Source of the DNA: Prevotella sp.
GTDB lineage: Bacteria > Bacteroidota > Bacteroidia > Bacteroidales > Bacteroidaceae
Assembly (NCBI GenBank): GCA_017548275.1
Contig: JAFZAH010000023.1
Span: 1 to 64,000 of the forward strand
Length of the DNA: 64,000 nt
Direction of reading: 5' to 3'
Below are positions 40,781 through 48,935 of this stretch, one piece after another. The notes under the pieces were generated by a model. It saw only the letters and a list, made by a program, of their open reading frames with translations, had not been told where the DNA came from and did no database searches. Each line of letters opens with the position of its first letter. The stretch's first letter is position 1. A program made the position numbers and the translations under genes.

Positions 40781-41200
40781 CTATTCCCCGTATTTCACGC
40801 TTGCTATCATGTCGGCCATTTTCTCCAACGCATCTTGCAGATGGCTGCCCACCATCGCTTTCATAAACGGGTTGAGGTCGGTCTTGATAGTGAGGCGCAT
40901 CTTGCATGATTCCTCGGTCAGAGGCAGCAACTGTATCCAGAAGTTGAAGGGGATGGGCGACTCTTCTGTTTCAAATTTGATGCATTTCGGTTCCTCACGC
41001 TCGATGATGCGCAGGGTAATATTGCCAACGGGTTGCACCGCCACCGACAGTGTGTCGCGGTCGAAAGAGAAATCTTGTATCTTTTCGTCGGGCATCTTGT
41101 CTTTGATGCGCTCCAGATTGGTCAGGTCGCTCAAACAATTGTAAACCACGGTTTGTGCGTAGGGTATCTCCCTGACGTTACTTTCATATTTTGCTTCCAT
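40781..41200 (-). CDS. SRPBCC (START-like) family protein
   Basis: A 139-residue single-domain protein, no signal peptide. The pattern YESNVREIPYAQTVVYNCLSD, then a strand-rich middle and a long C-terminal helix (LQDALEKMADMIASVKYG), matches the SRPBCC/polyketide-cyclase-like fold, a hydrophobic ligand cavity. The specific ligand is unknown. Its place between pyrE and argH is, as far as I recall, conserved in Bacteroidales. A spacer rich in short repeats separates it from pyrE. Confidence 0.82.
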   Translation of the reverse strand: MEAKYESNVREIPYAQTVVYNCLSDLTNLERIKDKMPDEKIQDFSFDRDTLSVAVQPVGNITLRIIEREEPKCIKFETEESPIPFNFWIQLLPLTEESCKMRLTIKTDLNPFMKAMVGSHLQDALEKMADMIASVKYGE

Positions 41201-41204
41201 GTTT

Positions 41205-41315
41205 TGGTCGTTTGGTCGTTTCTGGGATTGGTCGTTTGGGAAATTAGGGAGGGGAGCACTGGGAGTTATAGGAGTTATGGGAACATGGGGAGTAACCTCT
41301 TACCTCTTACCTCTA
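41205..41315. repeat. Spacer of repeated words between pyrE and SRPBCC genes
   Basis: GGTCGTTT occurs three times (about 41206-41241), followed by GGGAGTTATAGGAGTTATGGGA and ACCTCTTACCTCTTACCTCT. The same words appear at 42010-42155 and in part at 16080 and 18344. Confidence 0.7.
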
Positions 41316-41948
41316 TTATTTTCCCCACTCACTTGGGTTCTTGCGCCATTCGTTGAGCACTTCGATGGCTTCAGGAGCGATATATCCTGTGGCAGCGGCT
41401 TCTTTTACCACATGGTCGTAATCGGTCAACGTCACCAACTGCACACCGGCGTCGGCGAACGCCTTCTCTGCCACGGGGAACCCGTAGGTATATGAGGCCA
41501 CCATGCCCACCACTTCGAAACCTTTCTCGCGCAGGGCATCCACGGCTTTCAGACTGCTGCCGCCAGTAGAGATGAGGTCTTCCACCACCACTACTTTAGC
41601 ACCCTCGGGCAGTTCCCCTTCGATGAGGTTGGTCAGTCCGTGGTCTTTGGGTTTGCTGCGCACATACACGAAAGGCAGGTTCAACTCGTCGGCCACCAAC
41701 GCTCCTTGTGCGATGGCACCTGTGGCTACACCCGCCACAGCATCGGCCTCGGGAAAATGCTCAAGAATGGCGCACACCAGTCCGAGTTTCACATCGTTGC
41801 GTAGGTCAGGATAGGAGAGTGCCTTGCGGTTGTCGCAGTAGAAAGGCGATTTCCATCCCGATGCCCATGTGAAGGGATTCTCGGGCTGTAGTTTGATGGC
41901 TTTAATCTTCAATAGTTTTGACGCGAATGCTTGTTTCTGGTTGCTCAT
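41316..41948 (-). CDS. pyrE: Orotate phosphoribosyltransferase
   Basis: Makes orotidine monophosphate from orotate and PRPP. I chose ATG 41948 (MSNQKQAFAS), giving 210 residues; the longer frame covers the promoter. Blocks: FTWASGWKSPFYCDNRKALSYP at the orotate site (about 26-47), AGVATGAIAQGALVADEL, and the PRPP loop VVVEDLISTGGSS (about 121-133). The promoter just upstream is strong. Confidence 0.95.
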   Translation of the reverse strand: MSNQKQAFASKLLKIKAIKLQPENPFTWASGWKSPFYCDNRKALSYPDLRNDVKLGLVCAILEHFPEADAVAGVATGAIAQGALVADELNLPFVYVRSKPKDHGLTNLIEGELPEGAKVVVVEDLISTGGSSLKAVDALREKGFEVVGMVASYTYGFPVAEKAFADAGVQLVTLTDYDHVVKEAAATGYIAPEAIEVLNEWRKNPSEWGK

Positions 41949-41974
41949 AATTATGCTTTGTTTTATATCGGATG

Positions 41975-42005
41975 CAAAGGTATATATTTTTCTTGAATAA
42001 TGCAA
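41975..42005 (-). promoter_or_regulatory. Promoter of pyrE
   Basis: Minus strand TACCTTTG (41982-41975) with TTG (42005-42003) 20 bases upstream. The pyrE start is 27 bases downstream. Confidence 0.78.
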
Positions 42006-42158
42006 GAAATGGAGGATTGGTCGTATAGTCTTTTGGGGGATGGGAATTATGGAATCGATGGGAGTGTAGAGAATTATGGGAAGGTATCGGCGGAACCGCT
42101 GTTTACAGATAAGGGAGGGGCGAATTGGGCAATTCTCTCACCTCCAACCTCTAACCTC
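42006..42158. repeat. Spacer of repeated words between comF and pyrE
   Basis: Contains TTGGTCGTATAG, GGGAATTATGG, GAGAATTATGGGA and ACCTCCAACCTCTAACCTCTC, the same word classes and order as the 41205 spacer, in diverged form. No gene is visible. Confidence 0.65.
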
Positions 42159-42860
42159 TCACTTCGCCATTCCCAGCGACAGCACGCTTATGCGCAGGCC
42201 GCCTGCAGGTTTCATGGCGTTCACACAGGCGTGGATGGTGGCGCCTGTGGTCACGATGTCGTCGATGATGAGGATGTGTTTGCCTCGGATGGCTTCAGCA
42301 TCGACCAGTGTGAATGCGTTCTCCACATTCTCTAACCGCTCTTGTTGTCCGAGATGCGTCTGACTGTCGCTGAATTTCTTGCGTGTCACCACATGGTTGA
42401 AGATGGGCAGTCCTGTCGCCTCGCTCACACCCCGTGCTATCTCCATGCTCTGGTTGTAACCGCGCTCGCGCTCACGCTTTTTTGCCAGCGGCACGGGCAC
42501 TATGGCGTCGATGTCCTCGAAAAAACCTTGTCTGGCAAATTCTTTCGCTGTGCGCCGTCCCATGATGACACCTATCTCTGGATGGTTGTGGTATTTCAAT
42601 TGGAAAATGATGCGGCTCACCTCTGACCCTCCCTCATAGAAGAAAAGAGCCGCTGCCCGCTCGATGGGGATGCGCCCGTAGAAACGTTTCGCCAACTCGT
42701 TTTCATAAGGTTCTACGGCATAATTCGTGCGCGGCAGGTGCAGGTCGCATTTGCCGCAGATTACCTCTTCGGTGATGCTCAGCCGTTCGCCGCAGATGAC
42801 GCAGGTACGCGGTGAGATGAGATCGAACAACCGGTGCCAGAAACTAATCGTCGTCGCCAT
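42159..42860 (-). CDS. comF: ComF family phosphoribosyltransferase-like protein
   Basis: A 233-residue protein; I chose ATG 42860 because it gives the normal N-terminus (MATTISFWHRLFDLISPRTC), overlapping recX by 17 bases. The N-terminal zinc ribbon has CVICG...CGKC, followed by a double-strand motif and a C-terminal PRTase-like domain with the loop IIDDIVTTGAT (about 205-215). ERERGYNQS and the preceding IVPVPL are family marks. ComF supports natural transformation in other bacteria. Together with comM in this window it suggests DNA-uptake capacity. Confidence 0.93.
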   Translation of the reverse strand: MATTISFWHRLFDLISPRTCVICGERLSITEEVICGKCDLHLPRTNYAVEPYENELAKRFYGRIPIERAAALFFYEGGSEVSRIIFQLKYHNHPEIGVIMGRRTAKEFARQGFFEDIDAIVPVPLAKKRERERGYNQSMEIARGVSEATGLPIFNHVVTRKKFSDSQTHLGQQERLENVENAFTLVDAEAIRGKHILIIDDIVTTGATIHACVNAMKPAGGLRISVLSLGMAK

Positions 42861-43353
42861 CTTCGAAATCGTGTTCGTCGGCATCATCGATACATTGACG
42901 GATAATATCAAATGTGAAACCTTTCGACAATGCGTATCTGATGACCTTTGCGCTGCGCTCATAGTCGCTGGCGGCTTTTGTGGCACGCCATTTGGCTTTG
43001 ACCAGCGGGCGCAACACTTGCAGATATTCCTCATCATCCACTTCGTCGAGCACAGCCTTGGCTACATCCCGGTCGATGTGTTTCTGCCACAATCCTTGTT
43101 CAATTTTCCTCCGCCCCCATTTGCTGTATCTGATTTTGTCTTTCACATAGGCGCGGCAGTAGCGCTCGTCGTCGATATAACGCCCATCGATGAGATAGGC
43201 CATGATGCGCGCCTGCGCCACCTCATCAATGCCCCATTTGCGCAGTTTTTCCTCCATCTCGAAAGAGCAGTGCTCCGCCTGGGCGCAGAGGGCTGTCAAC
43301 CGCAATCGAGCCTCATTTTCGGATAGTTGTTTCGGAGAATTATCTTGCCTCAT
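42844..43353 (-). CDS. recX: RecX family regulator of RecA
   Basis: RecX binds RecA filaments and limits recombination. The 169-residue product has three-helix repeats typical of the family, with ALCAQAEHCSFEMEEKLRKWGI and YLIDGRYIDDERYCRAYVKDK near the N-terminus. The tail is very acidic (DDADEHDFEDGDDD). It lies between prmC (17-base gap) and comF (17-base overlap), so the three are probably one transcript. Confidence 0.9.
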   Translation of the reverse strand: MRQDNSPKQLSENEARLRLTALCAQAEHCSFEMEEKLRKWGIDEVAQARIMAYLIDGRYIDDERYCRAYVKDKIRYSKWGRRKIEQGLWQKHIDRDVAKAVLDEVDDEEYLQVLRPLVKAKWRATKAASDYERSAKVIRYALSKGFTFDIIRQCIDDADEHDFEDGDDD

Positions 43354-43370
43354 CTTTTCGTATTTCGTAT

Positions 43371-44222
43371 TTATCTCGTCGCCTTGACGAACCGTTGTTT
43401 GCCGAACGAGTCATGGGTCAACGTCACGTTGGAAAACCCTATCTGCCGCATCAGCGACAACAGTGCTTCAGCATAACGGGGGTTGATTTCGAAATAGAGC
43501 GCGCCGTCCGGTTTGAGCGCATGGATGGCATATAGGCTGATGGCATTGTAAAACAACAGCGGGTCGTCATCGCTGACAAACAGAGCCTCCTCGGGCTCAT
43601 GACCGGTCACGTTGGCGTGCATCGATTCACGCTCTCTCTCACAGATATATGGAGGATTGCTCACTATGATGTCCCAACGGTCATGGTCATCGGGTGGGGT
43701 GAGCGCGTTTTGCTGCACCACATCGACCATCACCCCGGCTCGACGGGCGTTCTCCTCGCAACAAATAATGGCAGCCGGCGAGATGTCCCATGCCGTGACC
43801 GCCGCCTCAGCCACCTCGTATGCCAATGTCACGGCAATGCAACCGCTTCCCGTGCCGATGTCGAGGATGTCGGCACCGCTACAGCCTTCTGCGTCGCGGA
43901 TAATCTGTTCACACAGTTCGGCCGTCTCGGGGCGGGGTATCAGCACACCTTTACCTACGGCAAACCGATGCCCCAGGAAGTCGGCATACCCCAAGACATA
44001 TTGCACGGGTTCGGCTTTTTCCAACCGCTGCATGATACCTTCCAGTTCACGCCTCGCTTTGTCAGTCAGTTTCGCAATGCCGTCGGTATAAATATCAGCG
44101 GTGCTCATGCCGAATTTGCTTTCTAACACCATTCGCACCACGGCCTTGGCCTCGCCCTCGTCGTAGAGAGGGGTCAACCGCCGCCAAAGCGACATCCATG
44201 TGTCTATGCTTTGATATGCCAT
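43371..44222 (-). CDS. prmC: Release-factor glutamine N5-methyltransferase
   Basis: Methylates the glutamine of the GGQ motif in RF1 and RF2. The 283-residue product has the SAM site DILDIGTGSGCIAVTLA and the catalytic NPPY in VSNPPYIC, preceded by VQYVLGYADFLGHRF and PRPETAELCEQI, all typical of PrmC. It heads the recX-comF group and has its own promoter with an overlapping inverted repeat. Confidence 0.95.
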   Translation of the reverse strand: MAYQSIDTWMSLWRRLTPLYDEGEAKAVVRMVLESKFGMSTADIYTDGIAKLTDKARRELEGIMQRLEKAEPVQYVLGYADFLGHRFAVGKGVLIPRPETAELCEQIIRDAEGCSGADILDIGTGSGCIAVTLAYEVAEAAVTAWDISPAAIICCEENARRAGVMVDVVQQNALTPPDDHDRWDIIVSNPPYICERERESMHANVTGHEPEEALFVSDDDPLLFYNAISLYAIHALKPDGALYFEINPRYAEALLSLMRQIGFSNVTLTHDSFGKQRFVKATR

Positions 44223-44230
44223 AAACAGAA

Positions 44231-44269
44231 TTTTGCCACAAAATTAAAATAAATTTGTGGCAAAACAAA
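44231..44269 (-). promoter_or_regulatory. prmC promoter with a perfect inverted repeat
   Basis: TTTTGCCACAAA (44231-44242) and TTTGTGGCAAAA (44254-44265) are exact reverse complements around an 11-base AT spacer. On the minus strand a -7 box TAATTTTG (44246-44239) overlaps the dyad and a -33 TTTG (44269-44266) abuts it, spacing 19. The dyad may be an operator, or a terminator of the upstream gene serving both purposes; T-runs are weak. Confidence 0.72.
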
Positions 44270-44283
44270 GTTTTTATTGGAAA

Positions 44284-44730
44284 TTACTTCTTTCTCAGCA
44301 GGATGCTTGCCCCAATGATAAGGGCAATGACGATGGCAAGGGAGAAGATGTATTTAAAGATCTCATAGTGTAGGATTTTCAGGTAGAGAATGCCATAGTT
44401 GAACGCAAATAGAACAAAGCCTCCGGCACAAGCGATGAGCAAGGCTTGTGCCGTTCCCGGCAAGTTTGTCTTCCAAGTCCGTCCACAAACCACCTGTTTG
44501 CCGATAACCGCTAACGGAACAATGGCTATCAGGAGGGAGACAATAAGAATAAGCATTTTCTTTTCGCTTTTCTCCTGCTCCGCTTCCTCGATTTCCTGGT
44601 TCATTCGATCCACCTTTTCCAGTAAGACCCGGTTTTTCCCGTCCTTGTCATAGATACTGTATATGTCTTCGGGTGAAGCCATGACTTGCAGGGCAAGGGG
44701 GAAAAACAATGCAGCCAGTACTGCTTTCAT
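44284..44730 (-). CDS. Small membrane protein with coiled coil, unknown function
   Basis: A 148-residue protein: signal-like N-terminus (about 1-18, MKAVLAALFFPLALQVMA), a charged helix likely to form a coiled coil (about 30-58, VDRMNQEIEEAEQEKSEKK), then three hydrophobic helices (about 59-76, 93-113, 122-144) and a basic end. I do not recognise a family. It follows a secreted EF-hand/LRR protein gene by 14 bases and shares its strand, so the pair, possibly with the cysteine-rich gene before them, forms a small envelope operon. Confidence 0.68.
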   Translation of the reverse strand: MKAVLAALFFPLALQVMASPEDIYSIYDKDGKNRVLLEKVDRMNQEIEEAEQEKSEKKMLILIVSLLIAIVPLAVIGKQVVCGRTWKTNLPGTAQALLIACAGGFVLFAFNYGILYLKILHYEIFKYIFSLAIVIALIIGASILLRKK

Positions 44731-44744
44731 TGCTGATAGTACTG

Positions 44745-45266
44745 CTATTTGTTTTCTTCTAACTCCGGTTCAGAGAAATACAGATGTTTCTCTAAATTCA
44801 GTTGGTCAGGGTTGGCGGGTATATTGGCCTTGTCGCCAATAATGACAGTCATGAGTTTCGCATCAGGCGGACAGAGTATTTGGGGGATGTTGCCGTTGGC
44901 CACACAGACTACTCTCACCCACAGTGCTTGCTCCAGGCTCACGTGCTCCAGTTTTGGGTTGTGACTGAGGTCGATGCTCTCGACGGTAGTGTTGCCTACG
45001 TGGAGTGCTGTTAGGTTAGGGAAATACTTCAGAAAACTGTAGTCCTCGATGATGTTAAGCCTACCACCGTGACTGAGTGCAAGGATGGTGGCTTCAGCCG
45101 CCTCGGTGTAGGTCACGATGTTGTCGCCGTTTTGGTCGCAACTGACGAAACACTTCGAAAACATATTATCGTCGGTGATGCGGATGAAAACGTCATCATT
45201 CCTGATTTGTGCTGTGACGCCGACTACACATGCCATTGCTAGCAGAGATAATAATACTCTTTTCAT
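44745..45266 (-). CDS. Secreted protein with EF-hand-like loop and leucine-rich segment
   Basis: A 173-residue protein with a signal peptide (MKRVLLSLLAMACVVGVTAQ). Near residue 44, DQNGDNIVTYTE fits the calcium-loop pattern DxNxDxxxxxxE, and the following AAEATILAL is a common partner in Bacteroidetes surface proteins with leucine-rich repeats; LTALHVGNTTVESIDLSHNPKLEHVSL (two short LRR turns) follows. It may bind calcium and take part in surface contacts. The function is unknown. It sits 22 bases after the cysteine-rich gene. Confidence 0.75.
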   Translation of the reverse strand: MKRVLLSLLAMACVVGVTAQIRNDDVFIRITDDNMFSKCFVSCDQNGDNIVTYTEAAEATILALSHGGRLNIIEDYSFLKYFPNLTALHVGNTTVESIDLSHNPKLEHVSLEQALWVRVVCVANGNIPQILCPPDAKLMTVIIGDKANIPANPDQLNLEKHLYFSEPELEENK

Positions 45267-45288
45267 GGTTGATTATGTTTTAGGTTGT

Positions 45289-45711
45289 CTAAATACGTCC
45301 TGCCGCAATACATTCAGGGCATCGCCACTCTTTTTGACCACTGCCGCCGCAGTTGAAACAGGAACTGCTGCTGGAGCCTTGGCAACTCTCACACATCACG
45401 ACACCGTCGCCGGAGCATCGCTCACAAGTGATGCGCCCCCTGCCACTGCATCTGGAACAAGTTTCGTCGTCATCGTCTTTGCCCGTGCCATTGCAGGTGC
45501 TGCACTCGTATGATCCTTCTTTCATGCAAACAGTACACATCTTATATCCGTCGGTGCAATAATTACAGCCACGCGAGCCACTGCCGTGACACACCTGGCA
45601 TGTTTCTCTTATCCGGCCCGTGTCGCCGCAACGATTACAGGTCTGTGCGTTGATGATGGTAATGCCAGTCACCATCATCAACATTGTCAAAAATAATCTT
45701 TTCATTGTCAT
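45289..45711 (-). CDS. Secreted CxxCxGxG-repeat protein
   Basis: A 140-residue protein with a signal peptide (MKRLFLTMLMMVTGITIINAQ from the second ATG, 45705, which may be the true start). The mature part is almost wholly built of CxxC units, about ten, several in the DnaJ zinc-finger form CxxCxGxG (CQVCHGSG, CSTCNGTG, CSRCSGRG, CERCSGDG). No J domain is present. A periplasmic zinc-finger chaperone-like or metal-binding role is possible but unproven. It is the first gene of a three-gene leftward group. Confidence 0.8.
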   Translation of the reverse strand: MTMKRLFLTMLMMVTGITIINAQTCNRCGDTGRIRETCQVCHGSGSRGCNYCTDGYKMCTVCMKEGSYECSTCNGTGKDDDDETCSRCSGRGRITCERCSGDGVVMCESCQGSSSSSCFNCGGSGQKEWRCPECIAAGRI

Positions 45712-46014
45712 CTTGTGTTAAAGGGTTAATATGTTAAAAGGTTAATAAACGATAGTTTAAGGGTAGCATCCCTCCGCAACAATTACTTCTATTTGCAAAT
45801 GTATAATAATTTCTTTTTAGTTGGTAATTGTTTGTTATAAAAAATGTTAACATCTTCTTGAATGTATAAAATGCATCTCATATCGTATGATAAATAGACA
45901 TACCAGATGGCATTTATAATTGTTTTCATACTGATATTATCGTCAGTGTGCCAAGAAAACCTTAACTTTGCAAACAAATACAATTTATGCGATTCCAATT
46001 TGTTAATCTAAATC
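45712..46014. other. Divergent AT-rich promoter region
   Basis: About 300 bases between the leftward cysteine-rich gene and ribD. A minus-strand -7 box TACATTTG (45803-45796) and a plus-strand -7 box TAACTTTG (45963-45970) are visible; neither has a clear -33 partner. No ORF or riboswitch-like structure was recognised; in particular I do not see the conserved FMN-riboswitch blocks before ribD. Confidence 0.5.
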
Positions 46015-46995
46015 ATGGACAAAGACATAAACAAACATACCGCAAGTAAGTTCTCCCCCTCCTTGGGAGGGGGGCGGGGGGAGGCTCCTTTTTATATGCG
46101 CCGCTGCATCCAACTGGCTCAGAATGGGTTGTTGACCTGCCGTCCTAATCCGATGGTGGGAGCGGTCATCGTGCATGACGGCCATATCATTGGCGAGGGT
46201 TATCATATCCGTGCCGGTGAGGGACATGCCGAGGTGAATGCTTTCGCTTCGGTGCGCACCGAGGATGAACCTCTGTTGCCCGAATCGACCATGTACGTCA
46301 GCCTGGAGCCCTGTGCCCATTATGGCAAGACACCACCTTGTGCCGAACTCATTATTCGTAAGGGTGTGCGTCGTGTGGTGGTTGGTTGCGTTGACCCTTT
46401 TGCCCGTGTTCAGGGTCGTGGCATCCAGATGCTTCGCGATGCGGGCATCGAGGTGACGGTGGGCGTGTTGGAGGATGAATGTCGTGAACTGAACAAGCGA
46501 TTCTTCACTTTTCATGAGCATCATCGACCGTATATTCTGTTGAAATGGGCACAGACTGCCGATGGGTTCATCGACGACCATTTCCGTCCTGTGAAGATTT
46601 CCACGCCGTTCACACAAATGCTTGTTCATAAACTGCGTGCTGAGAGCGACGCCATCCTCGTGGGGCATGTCACCGACGAGCGTGAACATCCCCGCCTCGA
46701 CGTGCGCCATTGGAGCGGTCCGTCGCCCCGCCGCTATGTCCTCTCGCATGCCACTACACTGCCTGACCTCATGGCGCAGATGTATGCCGACGGCATCAAG
46801 TCGCTTTTGGTCGAGGGCGGTGGAATGACCTTACAGAGTTTTATCGATGCCGGACTTTGGGACGAGATTCGTGTTGAAAAGGCCCCTCTTACAGTCGGTG
46901 ACGGCACCCGAGCCCCCATCCTTCCTGCCGCGTCTATCACTGTCCGCGAAAAATATGGAGAGAATGTGGTGGAGTGGTATAAAAACAACAGATAA
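46015..46995 (+). CDS. ribD: Bifunctional riboflavin deaminase/reductase
   Basis: Second and third steps of riboflavin synthesis. From ATG 46015 the product has 326 residues. The deaminase part has the zinc site HAEVNA and PCAHYGKTPPCAE; the reductase part (about 160 to the end) has ILLKWAQTADGF and LVEGGGMTLQSF. The first 27 residues are unusual: they include the translated GC-rich repeat. ATG 46096 (MRRCIQLAQNG) would still give a nearly full RibD, so the repeat may be either a protein extension or an untranslated leader. The reductase end is somewhat short. The GH2 gene follows 10 bases later. Confidence 0.92.
   Translation: MDKDINKHTASKFSPSLGGGRGEAPFYMRRCIQLAQNGLLTCRPNPMVGAVIVHDGHIIGEGYHIRAGEGHAEVNAFASVRTEDEPLLPESTMYVSLEPCAHYGKTPPCAELIIRKGVRRVVVGCVDPFARVQGRGIQMLRDAGIEVTVGVLEDECRELNKRFFTFHEHHRPYILLKWAQTADGFIDDHFRPVKISTPFTQMLVHKLRAESDAILVGHVTDEREHPRLDVRHWSGPSPRRYVLSHATTLPDLMAQMYADGIKSLLVEGGGMTLQSFIDAGLWDEIRVEKAPLTVGDGTRAPILPAASITVREKYGENVVEWYKNNR
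46053..46088 (+). repeat. GC-rich palindromic element at the start of ribD
   Basis: The stem CCCCCTCC/GGAGGGGG (46055-46062 and 46066-46073, loop TTG) is followed by a G-rich arm ending GGAGGCTCC. In the ribD frame it reads FSPSLGGGRGEAP. The same element occurs at 55714-55744, 56230-56263 and 56265-56296. Confidence 0.8.
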
Positions 46996-47005
46996 AGTTT
47001 TTCCT

Positions 47006-48826
47006 ATGAGAAGAAACGTGTTATTCGCTGTCGTGGCATTGGTGATGCTGACGCAGGTGGTGCCGATGAAGGCGCAAAGTGGCAAGATGCCACAGGTGGC
47101 AAATGTGATGGGGCGGCAGACGATGTCGCTCTGTGGCGAGTGGAATTATATCGTCGACGTGCAGGAAGAGGGTTATTACGACTACCGGATGAATCCCACA
47201 CCATGGGGATTCTTCCGCGATGCGAAACCGCAGCGCCCCGAGGATTTGATTGAGTATGATTTCGACAAGGCTCCGACGATGCATATACCCGGTGATTGGA
47301 ACACGCAGGACGACCGCCTGTTTTTCTATGAAGGAACGGTGTGGTTCAAACGGAGTTTCCAATATCATCCTTCCGGCAAACGCGCGTTGCTCTATTTCGG
47401 TGCCGTCAATTACGAGTCACGGGTATGGGTGAACGGTAAAGAGGCAGGTTATCATGTTGGCGGATTCACGCCGTTCAACTTCGATGTGACCGATTTGCTG
47501 ACTGGCGGTGAGAACTCAGTCATCGTCAAGGTGGATAACAAGCGTCATAAGAGCAATGTGCCGACGCAAATCTTCGACTGGTGGAACTACGGCGGCATCA
47601 CGCGCGACGTGCTGCTGGTCGAGGTGGCACCAACCTATATCGAGAACTTCAAAGTAAGCATCACTGACTACGACTTGAAAAAAGCCGCACTGCAGTTCTC
47701 CGCAAAACTCAATAAGGCCGAGGCGGGAAAGCAGATTACTTTCAACATCCCCGAACTGAAAATCAACCAGAAGGTCACTACCGATGCTGACGGTGCTGTC
47801 GCTGATTTCACCATCAAAAGCCCGAAACTGAAAAAACTGCAACTGTGGTCGCCCGAGACACCTAAATGCTATGACGTGGAGTTAGTCCTTGAGGGCGACA
47901 CCCTGCGCGACGCTATAGGATTCCGTACTATCGAAACACAAGGCAAACAAATCTTACTCAACGGCAAACCTGTCTTCCTGAAAGGCATTTCCATCCATGA
48001 GGAGAAAGCCTACGGAGGCGGACGAGCCAACTCTGCCGAGGATGCACGGACATTGTTGACATGGGCGAAGGAGTTGGGTTGCAATTTCGTGCGTCTGGCT
48101 CACTATCCCCACAATGAGTATGCTGTGCGCGAGGCAGAACGCATGGGTATCCTCGTGTGGTCGGAGATACCCGTCTATTGGACTATCGACTGGACCAACC
48201 CCGACACTTACGCCAATGCCGAACAACAGTTGACCGACATGATACACCGCGACCAGAACCGCGCCAACGTCATCATCTGGTCCATTGCCAACGAGACGCC
48301 TCATTCGGCAGAGCGCGACCAGTTCCTGAGCAGACTGGCGCAGAAAGCCCGTAGCCTAGATGACACGCGCCTTATCTCTATGGCGATGGAAGTGACATCA
48401 GCGTCCAACTACAAAAACCGTTTGCAGGACAATATGAACCAGTGGGTGGATGTCGTCTCTTTCAACCAATATATCGGCTGGTATCGTGATGTGAATGACG
48501 CGCCTAAAATGGAGTGGGAGATTCCCTATGACAAACCTGTCATCGTCAGCGAGTTTGGCGGTGGGGCAAAGTATGGGATGCACGGTGCCAAGAACCAGCG
48601 GTGGACGGAGGAATTCCAAGAGAACCTCTACCGCGAAAACATCGCCATGCTGGAGAAAATTGACGGACTCAGCGGCACTACGCCATGGATTTTGAAAGAT
48701 TTCCGTTCGCCACGCCGCGTGCTGAACGGCATACAAGACTACTACAATCGGAAAGGTCTCGTGAGCGACAACGGAGAGAAGAAAAAAGCCTTCTACGTGC
48801 TGAAAGAGTGGTACGCAGGGAAATAA
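47006..48826 (+). CDS. Secreted GH2 glycoside hydrolase (beta-glucuronidase/galactosidase type)
   Basis: A 606-residue enzyme; I chose ATG 47006, which begins a signal peptide (MRRNVLFAVVALVMLTQVVPMKAQ). The GH2 order is sugar-binding domain (FFYEGTVWFKRSF, VWVNGKEAGYHVGGFTPF), Ig-like domain, and TIM barrel from about residue 305. The acid/base is Glu430 in WSIANE and the nucleophile Glu516 in VIVSEFGGG. The short single-domain build resembles beta-glucuronidases more than LacZ. Substrate is not determined. It shares a transcript with ribD by spacing (10 bases), which is odd functionally. Confidence 0.9.
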   Translation: MRRNVLFAVVALVMLTQVVPMKAQSGKMPQVANVMGRQTMSLCGEWNYIVDVQEEGYYDYRMNPTPWGFFRDAKPQRPEDLIEYDFDKAPTMHIPGDWNTQDDRLFFYEGTVWFKRSFQYHPSGKRALLYFGAVNYESRVWVNGKEAGYHVGGFTPFNFDVTDLLTGGENSVIVKVDNKRHKSNVPTQIFDWWNYGGITRDVLLVEVAPTYIENFKVSITDYDLKKAALQFSAKLNKAEAGKQITFNIPELKINQKVTTDADGAVADFTIKSPKLKKLQLWSPETPKCYDVELVLEGDTLRDAIGFRTIETQGKQILLNGKPVFLKGISIHEEKAYGGGRANSAEDARTLLTWAKELGCNFVRLAHYPHNEYAVREAERMGILVWSEIPVYWTIDWTNPDTYANAEQQLTDMIHRDQNRANVIIWSIANETPHSAERDQFLSRLAQKARSLDDTRLISMAMEVTSASNYKNRLQDNMNQWVDVVSFNQYIGWYRDVNDAPKMEWEIPYDKPVIVSEFGGGAKYGMHGAKNQRWTEEFQENLYRENIAMLEKIDGLSGTTPWILKDFRSPRRVLNGIQDYYNRKGLVSDNGEKKKAFYVLKEWYAGK

Positions 48827-48835
48827 CAAAAAGAT

Positions 48836-48877
48836 TCATCGGGATGCAAAGCGACCAATTCGCTGGCATCCCGATGA
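48836..48877. terminator. Long hairpin between convergent genes
   Basis: TCATCGGGATGC (48836-48847) pairs perfectly with GCATCCCGATGA (48866-48877), and an inner AGCGA/TCGCT stem extends it. Leftward it is followed by a run of five T, so it best serves the minus-strand gene ending at 48936, and may end the GH2 transcript too. Confidence 0.82.
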
Positions 48878-48935
48878 TTGATAATATCCGAAGACACGCT
48901 GGCAAGTACCGTACTCCGGGCACAATAAGACATTG

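Noticed and set aside
45712..46014. FMN riboswitch upstream of ribD
   Set aside because: The conserved riboswitch blocks and long paired structure were not seen; the region is AT-rich and unstructured.
46003..46749. A 248-codon minus-strand frame opposite ribD
   Set aside because: The sense strand carries the full RibD deaminase motifs; the antisense frame is an artefact.
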